Shown: in pieces, positions 8,595 through 18,507 of the stretch
Layout: the number at the start of each line of letters is the position of its first letter
Numbering within the stretch: position 1 is the first letter of the stretch
The notes under the pieces: generated by a model
The model's database searches: none
Seen by the model: the letters and a program-made list of their open reading frames with translations, nothing else
Told to the model about the DNA's origin: nothing
Assembly (NCBI GenBank): GCA_015478775.1
Contig: JADMKP010000007.1
Span: 186,001 to 250,000 of the forward strand
Origin: Fermentimonas sp.
GTDB taxonomy: Bacteria; Bacteroidota; Bacteroidia; Bacteroidales; Dysgonomonadaceae
Length of the DNA stretch: 64,000 bases
Direction of reading: 5' to 3'
Position numbers and translations under genes: made by a program

Positions 8595-11159
8595 ATGATA
8601 ATTAAATCGAGTTATTCAAATAACCCAGTTTGGAGAGATATTAATGTTCACGCAGTACTTCCTACAGAACTTCAACCTTTAGAAGAAATTTCACATAATC
8701 TTTGGTGGGTGTGGAATGAAGAGGTTAAAGCTGTTTTAGAAAATTTAGATCCAGAAGAATGGGAACAGGGAGAAAAAAATCCCATTGTGATGTTACAAAA
8801 TCTCAAGTCAGATGTTAGGGAGAAAGTTGTAAAAAATATTGAGCTTATGACTCGTATACAAAAGGTGTACGAAAAGTTCAACAACTATATGAACGAGCCA
8901 TACGACAAGGATCGTCCAAGTATTGCATACTTTAGTATGGAATACGGATTATCACATGTTTTAAAGATATACTCTGGAGGTTTAGGTGTATTAGCTGGAG
9001 ATTATTTAAAAGAAGCTAGCGATAGCAGGGTTGACATGACAGCAGTTGGATTTCTATATCGTTATGGATACTTCACGCAATCCTTATCTGTTGACGGTCA
9101 ACAGATAGCTAGCTATGAAGCTCAGAACTTTGGCAACCTTCCAATTTCACAAGTAAAGAATGACGATGGATCTCCAATGATACTTGAAGTTCCATTTCAC
9201 GACAGATCTATCTACTCAAATATTTGGAAAGTTGCTGTAGGTCGAATCAATCTCTATTTGATGGATACTGACATTGAGCAGAACAGTGAATACGATCGTT
9301 ACATAACTCATCAACTTTATGGTGGCGACTGGGAAAATAGAATGAAGCAGGAATACATGCTTGGTATTGGAGGTATGCTTTTACTTAAAAAGCTTGGTAT
9401 TAAAAAAGATGTTTACCACATGAATGAAGGACATGCTGCATTTATTAATGTTCAGCGTCTGTTAGATTATGTTAGTGAAGTTGAACTACCATTTAACGTG
9501 GCACTTGAATTAGTACGTGCATCATCACTGTATACAGTTCACACACCAGTACCTGCAGGTCATGACTATTTTGATGAACCTCTCATGGCAAAATACCTTA
9601 CTCCAATTGTTGAGAAATTAGGTATTCCATGGCAACAGTTTATGGATATGGGGCGTGCAAATCCTGGTACTAATGAGAAATTCTCAATGAGTGTATTTGC
9701 ATTAAATACTGCACAAGAGGTCAACGGTGTAAGTAAGTTGCATGGCACTGTTTCGCAAAAGATGTTTCAACCGGTATGGAAAGGTTATTTCCCAGAAGAA
9801 TTACATGTTAGCTACGTAACAAACGGCATTCACCTCCCTACATGGGCAACCTCATCAGTTAAAGCGTTGTACGAAAAGCATTTTGGAGAAAACTTTTTTA
9901 ATGATCAGTCTAATTCAGACCTGTGGAATAATATTTACGATGTAAGCGACGATGAGGTATGGGCTCTTCGGTCTCACCTAAAGCAAAAGCTTGTAGATTA
10001 TATTCAAACTGAATTTAAAGAGGGATGGCTGAAAAATCAAGCTGAGCCATCGAGAATAATGAATATACTTGAGGAAGTGAATCCTAATGCACTTCTTATA
10101 GGTTTCTCAAGAAGATTTGCCACATATAAACGTGCACACTTGCTCTTTACCGATCTAGACCGATTGGCGAAGATTGTGAATAATCCCAAACGCCCGGTAC
10201 AATTTATATTTGCGGGTAAGGCACACCCGGCAGATGGTGGAGGACAAGGACTTATTAAACAGATAGTAGAAATCTCTCGTCTTCCCGAGTTCTTGGGTAA
10301 GATTATTTTTCTAGAGAATTACGATATGCGACTTGCCAAACGTTTAATTTCTGGAGTTGATATCTGGCTGAATACACCTACACGAGCTCAGGAGGCATCT
10401 GGCACATCTGGAGAAAAGGCTGAAATGAATGGAGTGTTAAACTTCTCAGTATTAGATGGATGGTGGTATGAGGGATACAAAGATGGTGCCGGATGGGCTT
10501 TAACAGATGAGAGAACTTACGACAATCAGGAGTTTCAAGATGAACTTGATGCTACCACCATATATTCGATGCTTGAAAATGAGATTATACCTCTTTACTA
10601 TGCTAGAAATAGCAATGGCTATTCTTATGAGTGGGTTCAATATATCAAGAAGTCAATGGCAGTTATCGCACCCCAGTGTACTACAAAGCGGATGATGGAT
10701 GATTATTTCGACCGTTTTTATAATAAATTAGCTAAGCGTTCAAAATTATTGAATGATAATAATTATGCTAAAGCTAAAGAAATTGTAGAATGGAAAGAGG
10801 CTACTGCTGCAAATTGGAATTCATTTGAAGTTATTAAATTAGATTTCAATTCAAACCATGATATTAATATCAATAATGGCAGTAACAAGGTATATGCCAC
10901 AGTAGTTGTTGATAGGAAAGACTTAGCATGCGATTTAGCGGTTGAGTGCGTTGTAGTTGATCATGAAAACATTAACTCTACCCCTCAATTTGTAGAGTCT
11001 TATGAGTTTGATCTTGTAAAAACAGAAGGATCTCTTCAGTATTTTGAAACAAACAAACTCCTTAACGATCCTGGTATTCACCAATATGGACTTAGGATAT
11101 ATCCTATGAATTCAGATCTTCCACATAGAATGGATTTTGCATATATGAGGTGGATTTAA
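8595..11159 (+). CDS. glgP: Alpha-glucan (glycogen/maltodextrin) phosphorylase
   Basis: Releases glucose 1-phosphate from alpha-1,4-glucans with pyridoxal phosphate. The 854-residue protein has the N-terminal DUF3417 region ('LEEISHNLWWVWNEE') found in the TIGR02094 type of phosphorylases, then 'AYFSMEYGLSHVLKIYSGGLG' (quoted in part: YFSMEYGLSHVLKIYSGG), 'HMNEGHAAF', and the PLP-lysine segment 'EASGTSGEKAEMNGVLN'. In the last, the usual GMKAAMNG reads GEKAEMNG, a variant of this subfamily. A C-terminal beta domain of about 100 residues follows. It lies 85 bases after the glycogen synthase gene with its own likely promoter, and a hairpin terminator follows. Cytoplasmic. Confidence 0.95.
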   Translation: MIIKSSYSNNPVWRDINVHAVLPTELQPLEEISHNLWWVWNEEVKAVLENLDPEEWEQGEKNPIVMLQNLKSDVREKVVKNIELMTRIQKVYEKFNNYMNEPYDKDRPSIAYFSMEYGLSHVLKIYSGGLGVLAGDYLKEASDSRVDMTAVGFLYRYGYFTQSLSVDGQQIASYEAQNFGNLPISQVKNDDGSPMILEVPFHDRSIYSNIWKVAVGRINLYLMDTDIEQNSEYDRYITHQLYGGDWENRMKQEYMLGIGGMLLLKKLGIKKDVYHMNEGHAAFINVQRLLDYVSEVELPFNVALELVRASSLYTVHTPVPAGHDYFDEPLMAKYLTPIVEKLGIPWQQFMDMGRANPGTNEKFSMSVFALNTAQEVNGVSKLHGTVSQKMFQPVWKGYFPEELHVSYVTNGIHLPTWATSSVKALYEKHFGENFFNDQSNSDLWNNIYDVSDDEVWALRSHLKQKLVDYIQTEFKEGWLKNQAEPSRIMNILEEVNPNALLIGFSRRFATYKRAHLLFTDLDRLAKIVNNPKRPVQFIFAGKAHPADGGGQGLIKQIVEISRLPEFLGKIIFLENYDMRLAKRLISGVDIWLNTPTRAQEASGTSGEKAEMNGVLNFSVLDGWWYEGYKDGAGWALTDERTYDNQEFQDELDATTIYSMLENEIIPLYYARNSNGYSYEWVQYIKKSMAVIAPQCTTKRMMDDYFDRFYNKLAKRSKLLNDNNYAKAKEIVEWKEATAANWNSFEVIKLDFNSNHDININNGSNKVYATVVVDRKDLACDLAVECVVVDHENINSTPQFVESYEFDLVKTEGSLQYFETNKLLNDPGIHQYGLRIYPMNSDLPHRMDFAYMRWI

Positions 11160-11187
11160 AAAATTTATAAAGATATTTTTAGAAAAG

Positions 11188-11218
11188 GGGGCTGTTCCAA
11201 AAGGACAGTCTCTTTTTT
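11188..11218 (+). terminator. Rho-independent terminator of the glycogen genes
   Basis: GGCTGTTCC-AAAA-GGACAGTC forms a GC-rich stem with one bulged T, followed by TCTTTTTT. It stands 28 bases after the phosphorylase stop codon. Confidence 0.85.
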
Positions 11219-11297
11219 AATATTCCTGTTGCTATTTTGTGCTATTGTTGTTTAGGACTAACCATAATGAGTTTCGAGGGTTGGATGAATTTCCTCT

Positions 11298-11336
11298 AAA
11301 AAAATCCGATAGGAAGTTTTAGTTCACTATCGGATT
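11298..11336 (-). terminator. Rho-independent terminator of the Gfo/Idh/MocA gene
   Basis: On the minus strand AATCCGATAG and CTATCGGATT pair perfectly over ten bases around a 14-base loop and are followed by seven T. It faces the terminator of the glycogen genes, so both convergent transcripts are closed within about 150 bases. Confidence 0.88.
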
Positions 11337-11368
11337 AATTTTTATTTATGATTGTTCTTTATAAAAAT

Positions 11369-12739
11369 CTAAACTACCGGAAGTTTCCACGGATCTCTAT
11401 AATAAGCTTTTATCAATCTGTTTGCTTCGAGGTTATCGAAAGTGCCTGAAACATTATCCCATTTTAGTCCTTGTCCAACGCGACTAGAGATATTGGCCAT
11501 ATGGCTTAACTTGGCTACTTCTGCGCCTATTGCTATATCGGCATTTGGAAGGTTGCGAGTGCGTATACAGTCTAGCATATTGCCAACGTGAAGGTGAAGG
11601 CCTTGGTTTTGACCCAGGTGCATTTCAACGGGCTCCATACGTGGTGTATTGGGCTTGCGCTCGTTGTCGCATGGATAGCAGTAGGGGAAGTTGCGACTGT
11701 TTACTGCTTGCTCGGGCATTACCTCCCACCCTCTTCGGGTAAGTATTAATGTGCCGTTCTCGCCATAGTATGCAACTCCTTCGCGTAGGTTGAAAAGGCC
11801 GTTGCCTATTCCGCAGGCATGGTCCCATATGATATTAAAATCGTCATATTGATATGTTGCCATTAATGTGTCTGGTGTTTCCATGGCATCGTTGGGGTAG
11901 CCAAACTTACCGCCTGCACCGTATACATAAGATGGGAGGCCAGCATTCATGCCCTTCATGGCATAGTCGAGAAGATGCACTCCCCAGTCGGCCATTAGTC
12001 CTCCGGCATAATCCCAAAAGAAGCGAAAGTTGTAATGAAATCTGTTTTGATTAAATGCACGCTTTGGAGCGGGACCAAGCCACATATCGTAGTCTACTCC
12101 CGCAGGTGGTGCCGAATCGGGAACAACGGGTAGCGTCCATTTACTTGTTTGATATGCCCACACTTTTACTGTGCGAACATTGCCTAATTTGCCACTTTGT
12201 ACGTAAGCTGCAGCGTCGTCCCAATGCGGATCGCTTCGTTGCCATTGATTTACCTGTACTATGCGGTTGTACTTGCGTGCGGCTTTTAACATTATATCGC
12301 ATTCTTCGATTGTGTTGGCCAATGGTTTTTCTACAAAAACATCCTTCCCGGCTTCGCATGCAGCTACCATCTGCAGACAGTGCCAATGATCGGGGGTGCC
12401 TATAATAACCATGTCAACATCCTTATTGTCTATCACCTTTCGCCAGTCTTTTACAAGCTGAGAGGGCTTTTTGCCAGTCATTTCTTCCAACTCATTGGCG
12501 CGCTGATACAACCACTCGTCGTCTATATCACATAGTGATACGCATTCTACCTCTGGGTATTTTAAAAATGCTTTAAGGTTGCTCCACCCTTGGTTACGAA
12601 GTCCTATTACTCCTATTTTTATTTTGTTGCTTGGGGCATTCTGTCCATACAATGAGGTGTATGATTTGCCCATCAGTGGCGTTAAACTAAGGCCGGTGGC
12701 TGTTATAGCCGATTTTTTCAAGAAATTGCGACGATCCAT
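11369..12739 (-). CDS. Gfo/Idh/MocA family oxidoreductase with Tat-type signal
   Basis: An NAD(P)-dependent sugar or inositol dehydrogenase-like protein of 456 residues. The N-terminus 'MDRRNFLKKSAITATGL' carries a twin-arginine signal, so it should be exported folded with its cofactor. The Rossmann part has 'KIGVIGLRNQG' and the family motif 'FVEKPLANT' (EKP lysine), with 'GTPDHWHCLQMV' before it. The C-terminal substrate domain contains 'WDYAGGLMADWGVHLLDY'. Many such exported proteins are found in Bacteroidetes; some act by NAD-dependent hydrolysis of glycosidic bonds, but the substrate here is unknown. It is monocistronic, with its own -7 box and terminator. Confidence 0.88.
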   Translation of the reverse strand: MDRRNFLKKSAITATGLSLTPLMGKSYTSLYGQNAPSNKIKIGVIGLRNQGWSNLKAFLKYPEVECVSLCDIDDEWLYQRANELEEMTGKKPSQLVKDWRKVIDNKDVDMVIIGTPDHWHCLQMVAACEAGKDVFVEKPLANTIEECDIMLKAARKYNRIVQVNQWQRSDPHWDDAAAYVQSGKLGNVRTVKVWAYQTSKWTLPVVPDSAPPAGVDYDMWLGPAPKRAFNQNRFHYNFRFFWDYAGGLMADWGVHLLDYAMKGMNAGLPSYVYGAGGKFGYPNDAMETPDTLMATYQYDDFNIIWDHACGIGNGLFNLREGVAYYGENGTLILTRRGWEVMPEQAVNSRNFPYCYPCDNERKPNTPRMEPVEMHLGQNQGLHLHVGNMLDCIRTRNLPNADIAIGAEVAKLSHMANISSRVGQGLKWDNVSGTFDNLEANRLIKAYYRDPWKLPVV

Positions 12740-12771
12740 ATATTCTCATTTTAGATTAATTCATGTAGATG

Positions 12772-12779
12772 CAAAGTTA
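12772..12779 (-). promoter_or_regulatory. Bacteroidetes -7 box for the Gfo/Idh/MocA gene
   Basis: TAACTTTG on the minus strand, 32 bases before the start codon, matches TAnnTTTG. No convincing -33 TTTG is present. Confidence 0.45.
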
Positions 12780-12905
12780 GTAAAATTTGCTAAAAACGAT
12801 AGATTTTTACTTTGGATGGAGTTTTTACTGTTTATTTAACGGATTATTCATATTTTTGACTTTTTGGGAGTTTAGGTATCTTCTTAATATTTTACAAATG
12901 AAAAT

Positions 12906-14603
12906 ATGCAGCAATTAAACGACTTCTTTACAACTCTTCATCAATATATTGGTGGAAACAACTGGTTTATATTTTTGCTCTTGGGAACAGGGTTGTTTTT
13001 TACTCTATACCTTAAATTTCCTCAAATACGATATTTCAGGCACGCATTTAAGGTTGTAAGGGGCAAGTATGACAGGGCAGATGACAGGGGTGATACCACT
13101 CACTTTCAATCTCTTGCCACTGCGTTATCCGGCACAGTGGGCACGGGTAATATTGCCGGGGTGGCTTTGGCTGTCCATTTGGGTGGGCCGGCTGCAATTT
13201 TCTGGATGCTTGTTACTGCTTTCTTGGGTATGTGTACCAAATTTGTGGAGGTTACGCTTTCGCATAAGTACAGGGAGTTTGATGAGAAAGGGATGGTGTC
13301 GGGGGGACCGATGTATTTTATGAAGAGCCGACTTAACATCAGGCTAAATAATGGCAAATTGATTAAAACGGGCTACTGGCTAGGGGGATTTTTTGCTGTT
13401 GCTACTGTTTTATCGTCGTTTGGAACGGGTAGCCTTCCGCAAATAAATAGTATATCTAATGCTATGTTTGCAACTTTTGGTATTGAGCATATTATAACCG
13501 GGGCTGTTATGGCTATTTTACTGGGGCTTATTATTATTGGTGGTATTAAACGTATTGCAAAGGTTACCGAAAGGCTGGTTCCGTTTATGGCTATTGTTTA
13601 TTTTTTGGGTGCCATTGCGGTTATCCTTTTTAATTATGAGAATATTGCTCCTTCGTTTTTATCGTTGTTTACCAACTTGTTTAATGGCACCTCGGCGGTT
13701 GGGGGTTTCCTGGGTGCTGGCTTTGCATTTGCGTTTAATAATGGTGTAAACAGGGGATTATTTTCGAATGAAGCAGGACAAGGATCTGCTCCCATTGCGC
13801 ATGCTGCTGCTAAGGCGCACGAACCAGTTTCGGAGGGTATGGTGTCTATTCTTGAGCCTTTTATTGATACTATGATTATTTGTTTTCTCACGGGGATGGT
13901 GCTGCTATCTTCAGGAGTATGGAAAGAAAAGGTTTATAATCAGTTTCAGAAAACCGATATTGTTGTTCTTGCCGATACTTATGATGAGGGCAATGAAGAG
14001 GATGTGGCAGAGCTGAGCAATTTTCTGAATAACCGGTCTTCAATTTCCTTTCACACGGGCGCTTTGCAGGTTGTGGATGGAGAGATAGTTAATGAAAATT
14101 CAATACTTCACGCGCGTTCATTGGCAGAAGGAATAAAGGTGGAAAAAGGTGGCACAGCATATAATGGTGAAATTAACGTGGTAAACGGTAGGTTAGTGGG
14201 CACGACCAATGATCTTATTTTAAAGGGAAACTCGCTGATTCATAGTGCACCACTTACAACGATTGCATTCACGCAAAGCTTCTTGGGTGATTGGGGCAAG
14301 TATATTGTAGCATTTGGGTTGTTGCTTTTTGCTTTTTCAACCGCCATTGCCTGGTCGTACTACGGCGACAGGGCCATTACATACCTAGTGGGCTCTAGGT
14401 ATGTGCTATTTTATAGAATTATATTTGTGATTGCATTCTTTTTTGCCTCGTTTATTGATACTACAATAATATGGAATTTATCGATGCTTACGGTTGCATT
14501 TATGACAGTGCCTAATCTTATTGGTCTGCTGATATTGCATAAGGAGGTGAAGCAGACAGTTGGGGATTATTGGATTGGTTTTAGGAAGGAGCACCGGAAA
14601 TAG
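12906..14603 (+). CDS. AGCS family alanine/glycine:cation symporter with a large extra-membrane insertion
   Basis: Imports alanine or glycine together with sodium or protons across the inner membrane. Family signatures are '[20 protein letters not shown]' near residue 70, 'GGPMYFM', '[19 protein letters not shown]' and 'AWSYYGDRA'. About ten hydrophobic segments can be counted. At 565 residues it is longer than the usual 450-500, because about 110 hydrophilic residues (roughly 338-450, from '[10 protein letters not shown]' to 'LIHSAPLTT') sit between two membrane segments where typical members have a short loop. The frame through the insertion is clean and the flanking motifs are intact, so the protein is probably functional. 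Confidence 0.9.
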   Translation: MQQLNDFFTTLHQYIGGNNWFIFLLLGTGLFFTLYLKFPQIRYFRHAFKVVRGKYDRADDRGDTTHFQSLATALSGTVGTGNIAGVALAVHLGGPAAIFWMLVTAFLGMCTKFVEVTLSHKYREFDEKGMVSGGPMYFMKSRLNIRLNNGKLIKTGYWLGGFFAVATVLSSFGTGSLPQINSISNAMFATFGIEHIITGAVMAILLGLIIIGGIKRIAKVTERLVPFMAIVYFLGAIAVILFNYENIAPSFLSLFTNLFNGTSAVGGFLGAGFAFAFNNGVNRGLFSNEAGQGSAPIAHAAAKAHEPVSEGMVSILEPFIDTMIICFLTGMVLLSSGVWKEKVYNQFQKTDIVVLADTYDEGNEEDVAELSNFLNNRSSISFHTGALQVVDGEIVNENSILHARSLAEGIKVEKGGTAYNGEINVVNGRLVGTTNDLILKGNSLIHSAPLTTIAFTQSFLGDWGKYIVAFGLLLFAFSTAIAWSYYGDRAITYLVGSRYVLFYRIIFVIAFFFASFIDTTIIWNLSMLTVAFMTVPNLIGLLILHKEVKQTVGDYWIGFRKEHRK

Positions 14604-14609
14604 GGTTAA

Positions 14610-15398
14610 TTAGAGCAAACCGCTTAATAGTCCTCCATCAATTTGAATTGTTGCCCCGTTAATTGATTGTGCCTGCTGTGAGCATAAATAGCATACCAAA
14701 TCGCCAAATTCTTGCGGATCCATATATCTTTTGTGGGGGAAGTTGGCTATGGTTCTTTGTTCGTACTCATTTACCGAGATGCCTTCTTCTTGTGAACGTA
14801 CTTCCATTAGTTGGGTTACTCGATCGGTCTTAAAATACCCCGGGCACACATTGTTTATTGTTATGCCTTTTGAGATGAGCTCTTTGCTAATTGTTTTGGC
14901 GTAGCTAACTACGGCCGATCGGAATATGTTTGATAACACCATGTTTGGTGAGGGTTCTTTAACGGTTATTGAGGCTACATTTATTATTCTGCCCCACCCT
15001 CTGGCTTCCATATAAGGCAGGCAATCGTTGATCATTCTGATATTATATTTCAGTACGGATTCATAGGCTTCGTCTAAATCATCTTCGGTTATATCTCTAA
15101 AAGTGCCGGGTTTGGGGCCGCCAGAGTTATTAACTAAGATATCTATTCCTCCAAATTGATAAACGGCTTCTCTTACTACGTGCTTATTGTCGATGCGGCT
15201 CGACATGTCGGCCTGTACTGCCAGTACTTGCACTCCCAAGGCTTCAATTTCTCGCCGGGTTTCAATGAGCGTACTTATATTTCTTGCGCATAGTACAATA
15301 TTTACTCCTTCTTGTGCCAACGCTATTGCACATGCTTTGCCCAAGCCTTTGCTGCTGCCTCCAATTATTGCGGTCTTTCCTTTTAAATTGAAATCCAT
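14610..15398 (-). CDS. SDR family protein of the BKR-like type, lacking the catalytic Tyr-Lys pair
   Basis: A 262-residue Rossmann protein of the short-chain dehydrogenase/reductase superfamily. The nucleotide-binding turn reads 'GGSSKGLGKA' and the structural motif 'LVNNSGGPKPG' replaces NNAG. Where YxxxK should stand, aligned by the following 'SKELISKGITIN', the protein has 'SNIFR' (residues 156-160). This fits the SDR subgroup described as resembling beta-ketoacyl reductases but lacking the catalytic tetrad. The reaction, if any, is unknown. It ends 6 bases from the AGCS symporter gene, convergent with it, and is divergent from metG with a TAGTTTTG box upstream. Confidence 0.85.
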   Translation of the reverse strand: MDFNLKGKTAIIGGSSKGLGKACAIALAQEGVNIVLCARNISTLIETRREIEALGVQVLAVQADMSSRIDNKHVVREAVYQFGGIDILVNNSGGPKPGTFRDITEDDLDEAYESVLKYNIRMINDCLPYMEARGWGRIINVASITVKEPSPNMVLSNIFRSAVVSYAKTISKELISKGITINNVCPGYFKTDRVTQLMEVRSQEEGISVNEYEQRTIANFPHKRYMDPQEFGDLVCYLCSQQAQSINGATIQIDGGLLSGLL

Positions 15399-15462
15399 TT
15401 TTACAATCTCTTTATTTTATCCTTTTAACCGTTTTATTAGTTTTAATTGTTTATCAGAAATA

Positions 15463-15470
15463 CAAAACTA
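15463..15470 (-). promoter_or_regulatory. -7 box for the SDR gene
   Basis: TAGTTTTG on the minus strand fits TAnnTTTG, about 65 bases before the start codon in the 231-base gap that is divergent with metG. Confidence 0.4.
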
Positions 15471-15588
15471 TATTATAAAACATTAATTCTATGATTAATC
15501 ATTTAAATAAAGTATGATTATATTTATAACACAATTTTATTGATTGAGTTTTTGATAACATACTAAATGATAAAAGAGCTATTTTTTG

Positions 15589-15596
15589 TATCTTTG
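15589..15596 (+). promoter_or_regulatory. -7 box for metG
   Basis: TATCTTTG matches the Bacteroidetes -7 consensus and ends 33 bases before the metG ATG. The -33 element is not clear. Confidence 0.5.
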
Positions 15597-15629
15597 TAAC
15601 TTAATAAAAACTCAATATATCAAACGTAT

Positions 15630-17693
15630 ATGTCTAATCAGTTTAAACGTACTCTTATTACTTCTGCGCTTCCATATGCAAACGGACCGGTTCATATTGG
15701 ACACCTTGCCGGGGTGTATGTTCCTTCGGATATTTATGCCCGCTACTTAAGGCTTAAGGGTGAGGAGGTTCTATTTATTGGTGGTTCGGATGAGCATGGT
15801 ATTCCTATTACAATTAAAGCACGCAAGGAAGGTGTTACACCTCAGGATATTGTGGATAGGTATCATGAATTGATTAAGAAATCGTTTAGCGAATTTGGTA
15901 TTACATTTGATATATATTCTCGTACTACTTCTGAGACTCATATGAAAACTGCATCGAACTTCTTTCATACGCTTTATGATAAAGGGGAGTTTATTGAACA
16001 GGAGAGTGAGCAGTATTATGATGAGGAGGCGGGGCAGTTTTTGGCCGACCGATATATCACGGGTACTTGTCCGCATTGTGATAATGAGAAGGCGTATGGC
16101 GACCAGTGCGAGCAGTGTGGAGCATCGCTTAGTCCGAATGATTTAATTAATCCTAAATCTACTCTGAGTGGTAGTGTTCCGGTTAAACGCAGCACAAAGC
16201 ATTGGTACTTGCCTCTTGATAAGCATGAGGAGTGGTTACGCAAATGGATTATTGAGGATCATAAGGAATGGAAGACTAATGTATATGGGCAGTGCAAATC
16301 GTGGTTAGACATGGGTTTGCAACCACGTGCGGTGAGTCGCGACCTCAACTGGGGTGTTCCGGTACCCGTGGAGGGTGCCGAGGGCAAGGTGCTGTATGTG
16401 TGGTTTGATGCGCCTATTGGTTATATTTCGAATACTATTGAGCTGCTACCCAATGATTGGGAAAAGTGGTGGAAGGATAAGGACTCGAGGATTGTTCATT
16501 TTATTGGTAAGGATAACATCGTTTTTCACTGTATTGTGTTTCCTGCTATGCTTAAGGCCGAGGGGAGCTACAACTTGCCTGATAATGTGCCGGCAAATGA
16601 GTTTATGAATCTTGAGGGTGATAAGATTTCAACTTCGCGTAATTGGGCGGTGTGGCTTCATGAGTACCTCGAGGAGTTCCCGGGCAAACAGGATGTTCTG
16701 CGTTATGCCCTAACGGCAAATGCTCCTGAGACTAAGGATAATGATTTTACATGGAAGGATTTTCAGGCGCATAATAATAATGAGCTTGTGGCGGTGCTGG
16801 GCAATTTTGTGAACAGAGCGCTGGTTTTGACTAATAAGCATTTTGAAAATAGAGTTCCAGCTTTGGGCAAATTAACCGATTTGGACAGGGATGCTATTGC
16901 GGAGGCTGAGAAGGTGAAGGCTGTTGTTGAGAGCAACCTCAATAATTTCCGCTTTCGTGAGGCTCAAAAAGAGGCTATGAATATGGCTAGAATTGGGAAT
17001 AAGTATTTAGCTGATGCGGAGCCGTGGAAGGTTGTTAAGACTGATATTGAGCGTACTGCAACTATCTTGAATATTGCTCTTCAGATTACTGCTAACTTGT
17101 CTATTGTTATAGAGCCGTTCTTGCCTTTCTCGGCAGATAAGTTGCGTAAGTTCTTGCAAATTGATAGTTTGGGATGGGACCGACTGGGTAACTTCGACCT
17201 GCTAACTGAAGGTCATGCTCTTGGTACTTCTGAATTGTTGTTTGACAAGATTGAGGATGAGGCTGTTGAGAAGCAGGTTAAAAAATTGCACGATACTAAA
17301 GTTGCTAATGAGGCTGAGGAGAAGGCGGGCGAGAAGGCTGCGCAAAAGGCAAAGCCCATTAAGAAAACTATTGAGTTTGAGGATTTTGAGAAGTTGGATA
17401 TAAGAGTGGCAACAGTTATTGAGTGCGAGAAGGTGCCCAAAACGGATAAGTTATTGCGCTTTTTGCTTGATGATGGGCTAAACAAGCGTACTATACTCTC
17501 GGGTATTGCTGCGTATTATCCTAACCCCGAAGAATTAGTTGGACAACAGGTTTGTTTTATTGCCAATTTAGCGCCACGTAAAATGCGTGGTATTCTTTCT
17601 GAGGGAATGATACTTTCGGCTGAGAATGCGGATGGGACATTGGCATTGGTGAAGCCGGGTAGTGTGGTTAGTCCGGGTAGTCAGGTGGTATAG
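15630..17693 (+). CDS. metG: Methionyl-tRNA synthetase with C-terminal tRNA-binding domain
   Basis: Charges tRNA-Met with methionine using ATP. The 687 residues hold the class I catalytic core with '[10 protein letters not shown]' (HIGH motif), a zinc-knuckle insertion '[17 protein letters not shown]', and the second signature read as KISTS (residues 332-336) in place of KMSKS. The anticodon-binding helical domain follows. A lysine/glutamate-rich linker near residue 560 leads to a C-terminal EMAPII/Trbp111-like tRNA-binding domain ('[14 protein letters not shown]', '[16 protein letters not shown]'). It is the only gene on its transcript as far as visible. The KISTS form is, as far as I know, usual in this phylum and not a defect. 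Confidence 0.97.
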   Translation: MSNQFKRTLITSALPYANGPVHIGHLAGVYVPSDIYARYLRLKGEEVLFIGGSDEHGIPITIKARKEGVTPQDIVDRYHELIKKSFSEFGITFDIYSRTTSETHMKTASNFFHTLYDKGEFIEQESEQYYDEEAGQFLADRYITGTCPHCDNEKAYGDQCEQCGASLSPNDLINPKSTLSGSVPVKRSTKHWYLPLDKHEEWLRKWIIEDHKEWKTNVYGQCKSWLDMGLQPRAVSRDLNWGVPVPVEGAEGKVLYVWFDAPIGYISNTIELLPNDWEKWWKDKDSRIVHFIGKDNIVFHCIVFPAMLKAEGSYNLPDNVPANEFMNLEGDKISTSRNWAVWLHEYLEEFPGKQDVLRYALTANAPETKDNDFTWKDFQAHNNNELVAVLGNFVNRALVLTNKHFENRVPALGKLTDLDRDAIAEAEKVKAVVESNLNNFRFREAQKEAMNMARIGNKYLADAEPWKVVKTDIERTATILNIALQITANLSIVIEPFLPFSADKLRKFLQIDSLGWDRLGNFDLLTEGHALGTSELLFDKIEDEAVEKQVKKLHDTKVANEAEEKAGEKAAQKAKPIKKTIEFEDFEKLDIRVATVIECEKVPKTDKLLRFLLDDGLNKRTILSGIAAYYPNPEELVGQQVCFIANLAPRKMRGILSEGMILSAENADGTLALVKPGSVVSPGSQVV

Positions 17694-17814
17694 TTTAGCG
17701 CATCGAAGTGGGTTAATTTCCACAGAATGGTTAATTTAACTAAACTATTACAACTATTTAACTAGATTTACATCTGATATATAGAGACTAATTGAAATCA
17801 TTAAAAATATCTAT

Positions 17815-18372
17815 ATGAAGAAAAATGCACTTCTAATTATTGCACTATTTGTGAGCCTATCTATGTTTTCACAGAAGACATATCGCGCTATGGGATGGAA
17901 ATTATCGAAAGATATTCCTCAAAATGAATTGAAGATGAATCTTGGTACTACAGTTTTGGCCTTATTCCCTGAAGTTTCTTACGAACGAGTTCTCAACGCT
18001 GACCTAAGTGTTGGGGCCTCATTGGGTGTGCCTCTTAGGGAAGATTCTTATTTTTCAAACTTTCTGTTTATACCTTATGTGCGTTGGTTCTTTGGTGGAA
18101 ATTCTGAGAATCTGAGAAAATATGGTGCTGGCTTTTTTATTGAAGCGAATGGGGGTATTTTTAATTATGATAGAAATGAAATGTATTATGATGGAAAGAC
18201 AGTTATTGGGAATGAAGAAAACGTTATGGGAGCGGGACTAGGACTGGCCATTGGTTGGAAACATGTTTCGCAAAACAACTGGGTTGGTGAAATATACACC
18301 GGCTTGGGACGAGATTTTATTAATGATGGTGCTTATCCGCGCTTGGGTATTGCTATTGGGAAGAGATTTTGA
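17815..18372 (+). CDS. Small outer-membrane-like beta-barrel protein, function unknown
   Basis: A 185-residue protein with a clear signal peptide (hydrophobic residues 5-17, cleavage likely after 'SMFSQ'). The rest alternates polar and hydrophobic residues with many Gly and aromatic residues, and ends in '...GIAIGKRF' with a C-terminal Phe, as in outer membrane barrels. The size suggests an eight-stranded barrel of the OmpA/OmpW kind or a DUF3575-like protein. No catalytic motif is visible. It lies 121 bases after metG and 135 bases before the DUF1080 gene, with no clear terminator on either side. Confidence 0.6.
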   Translation: MKKNALLIIALFVSLSMFSQKTYRAMGWKLSKDIPQNELKMNLGTTVLALFPEVSYERVLNADLSVGASLGVPLREDSYFSNFLFIPYVRWFFGGNSENLRKYGAGFFIEANGGIFNYDRNEMYYDGKTVIGNEENVMGAGLGLAIGWKHVSQNNWVGEIYTGLGRDFINDGAYPRLGIAIGKRF

Positions 18373-18507
18373 TTTATCTATCGTATTTATAATTAAACTG
18401 ATAAATATATAGTTCATTAATACCGATTAACTAACACGCAAATTGATTAGCATACACACTAATTAATAATTTAATTTTACAATAATCACTATAAAACCTT
18501 TTTAAGT

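Noticed and set aside
12055-12405. Plus-strand ORF of 116 residues inside the Gfo/Idh/MocA gene
   Set aside because: Cys/Arg/Leu-rich composition typical of a shadow frame; the minus-strand gene is intact with conserved motifs.
11369-17693. Region that looks somewhat richer in G and C than the flanks, as a possible transferred island
   Set aside because: It includes the core gene metG and has no mobility genes, tRNA or repeats at its borders. I could not measure composition, so a transfer claim is not supported.
15630-17693. KISTS in place of KMSKS in methionyl-tRNA synthetase as an inactivating change
   Set aside because: All other catalytic and tRNA-binding elements are intact, the gene is the apparent housekeeping copy, and variant signatures are known in this phylum.
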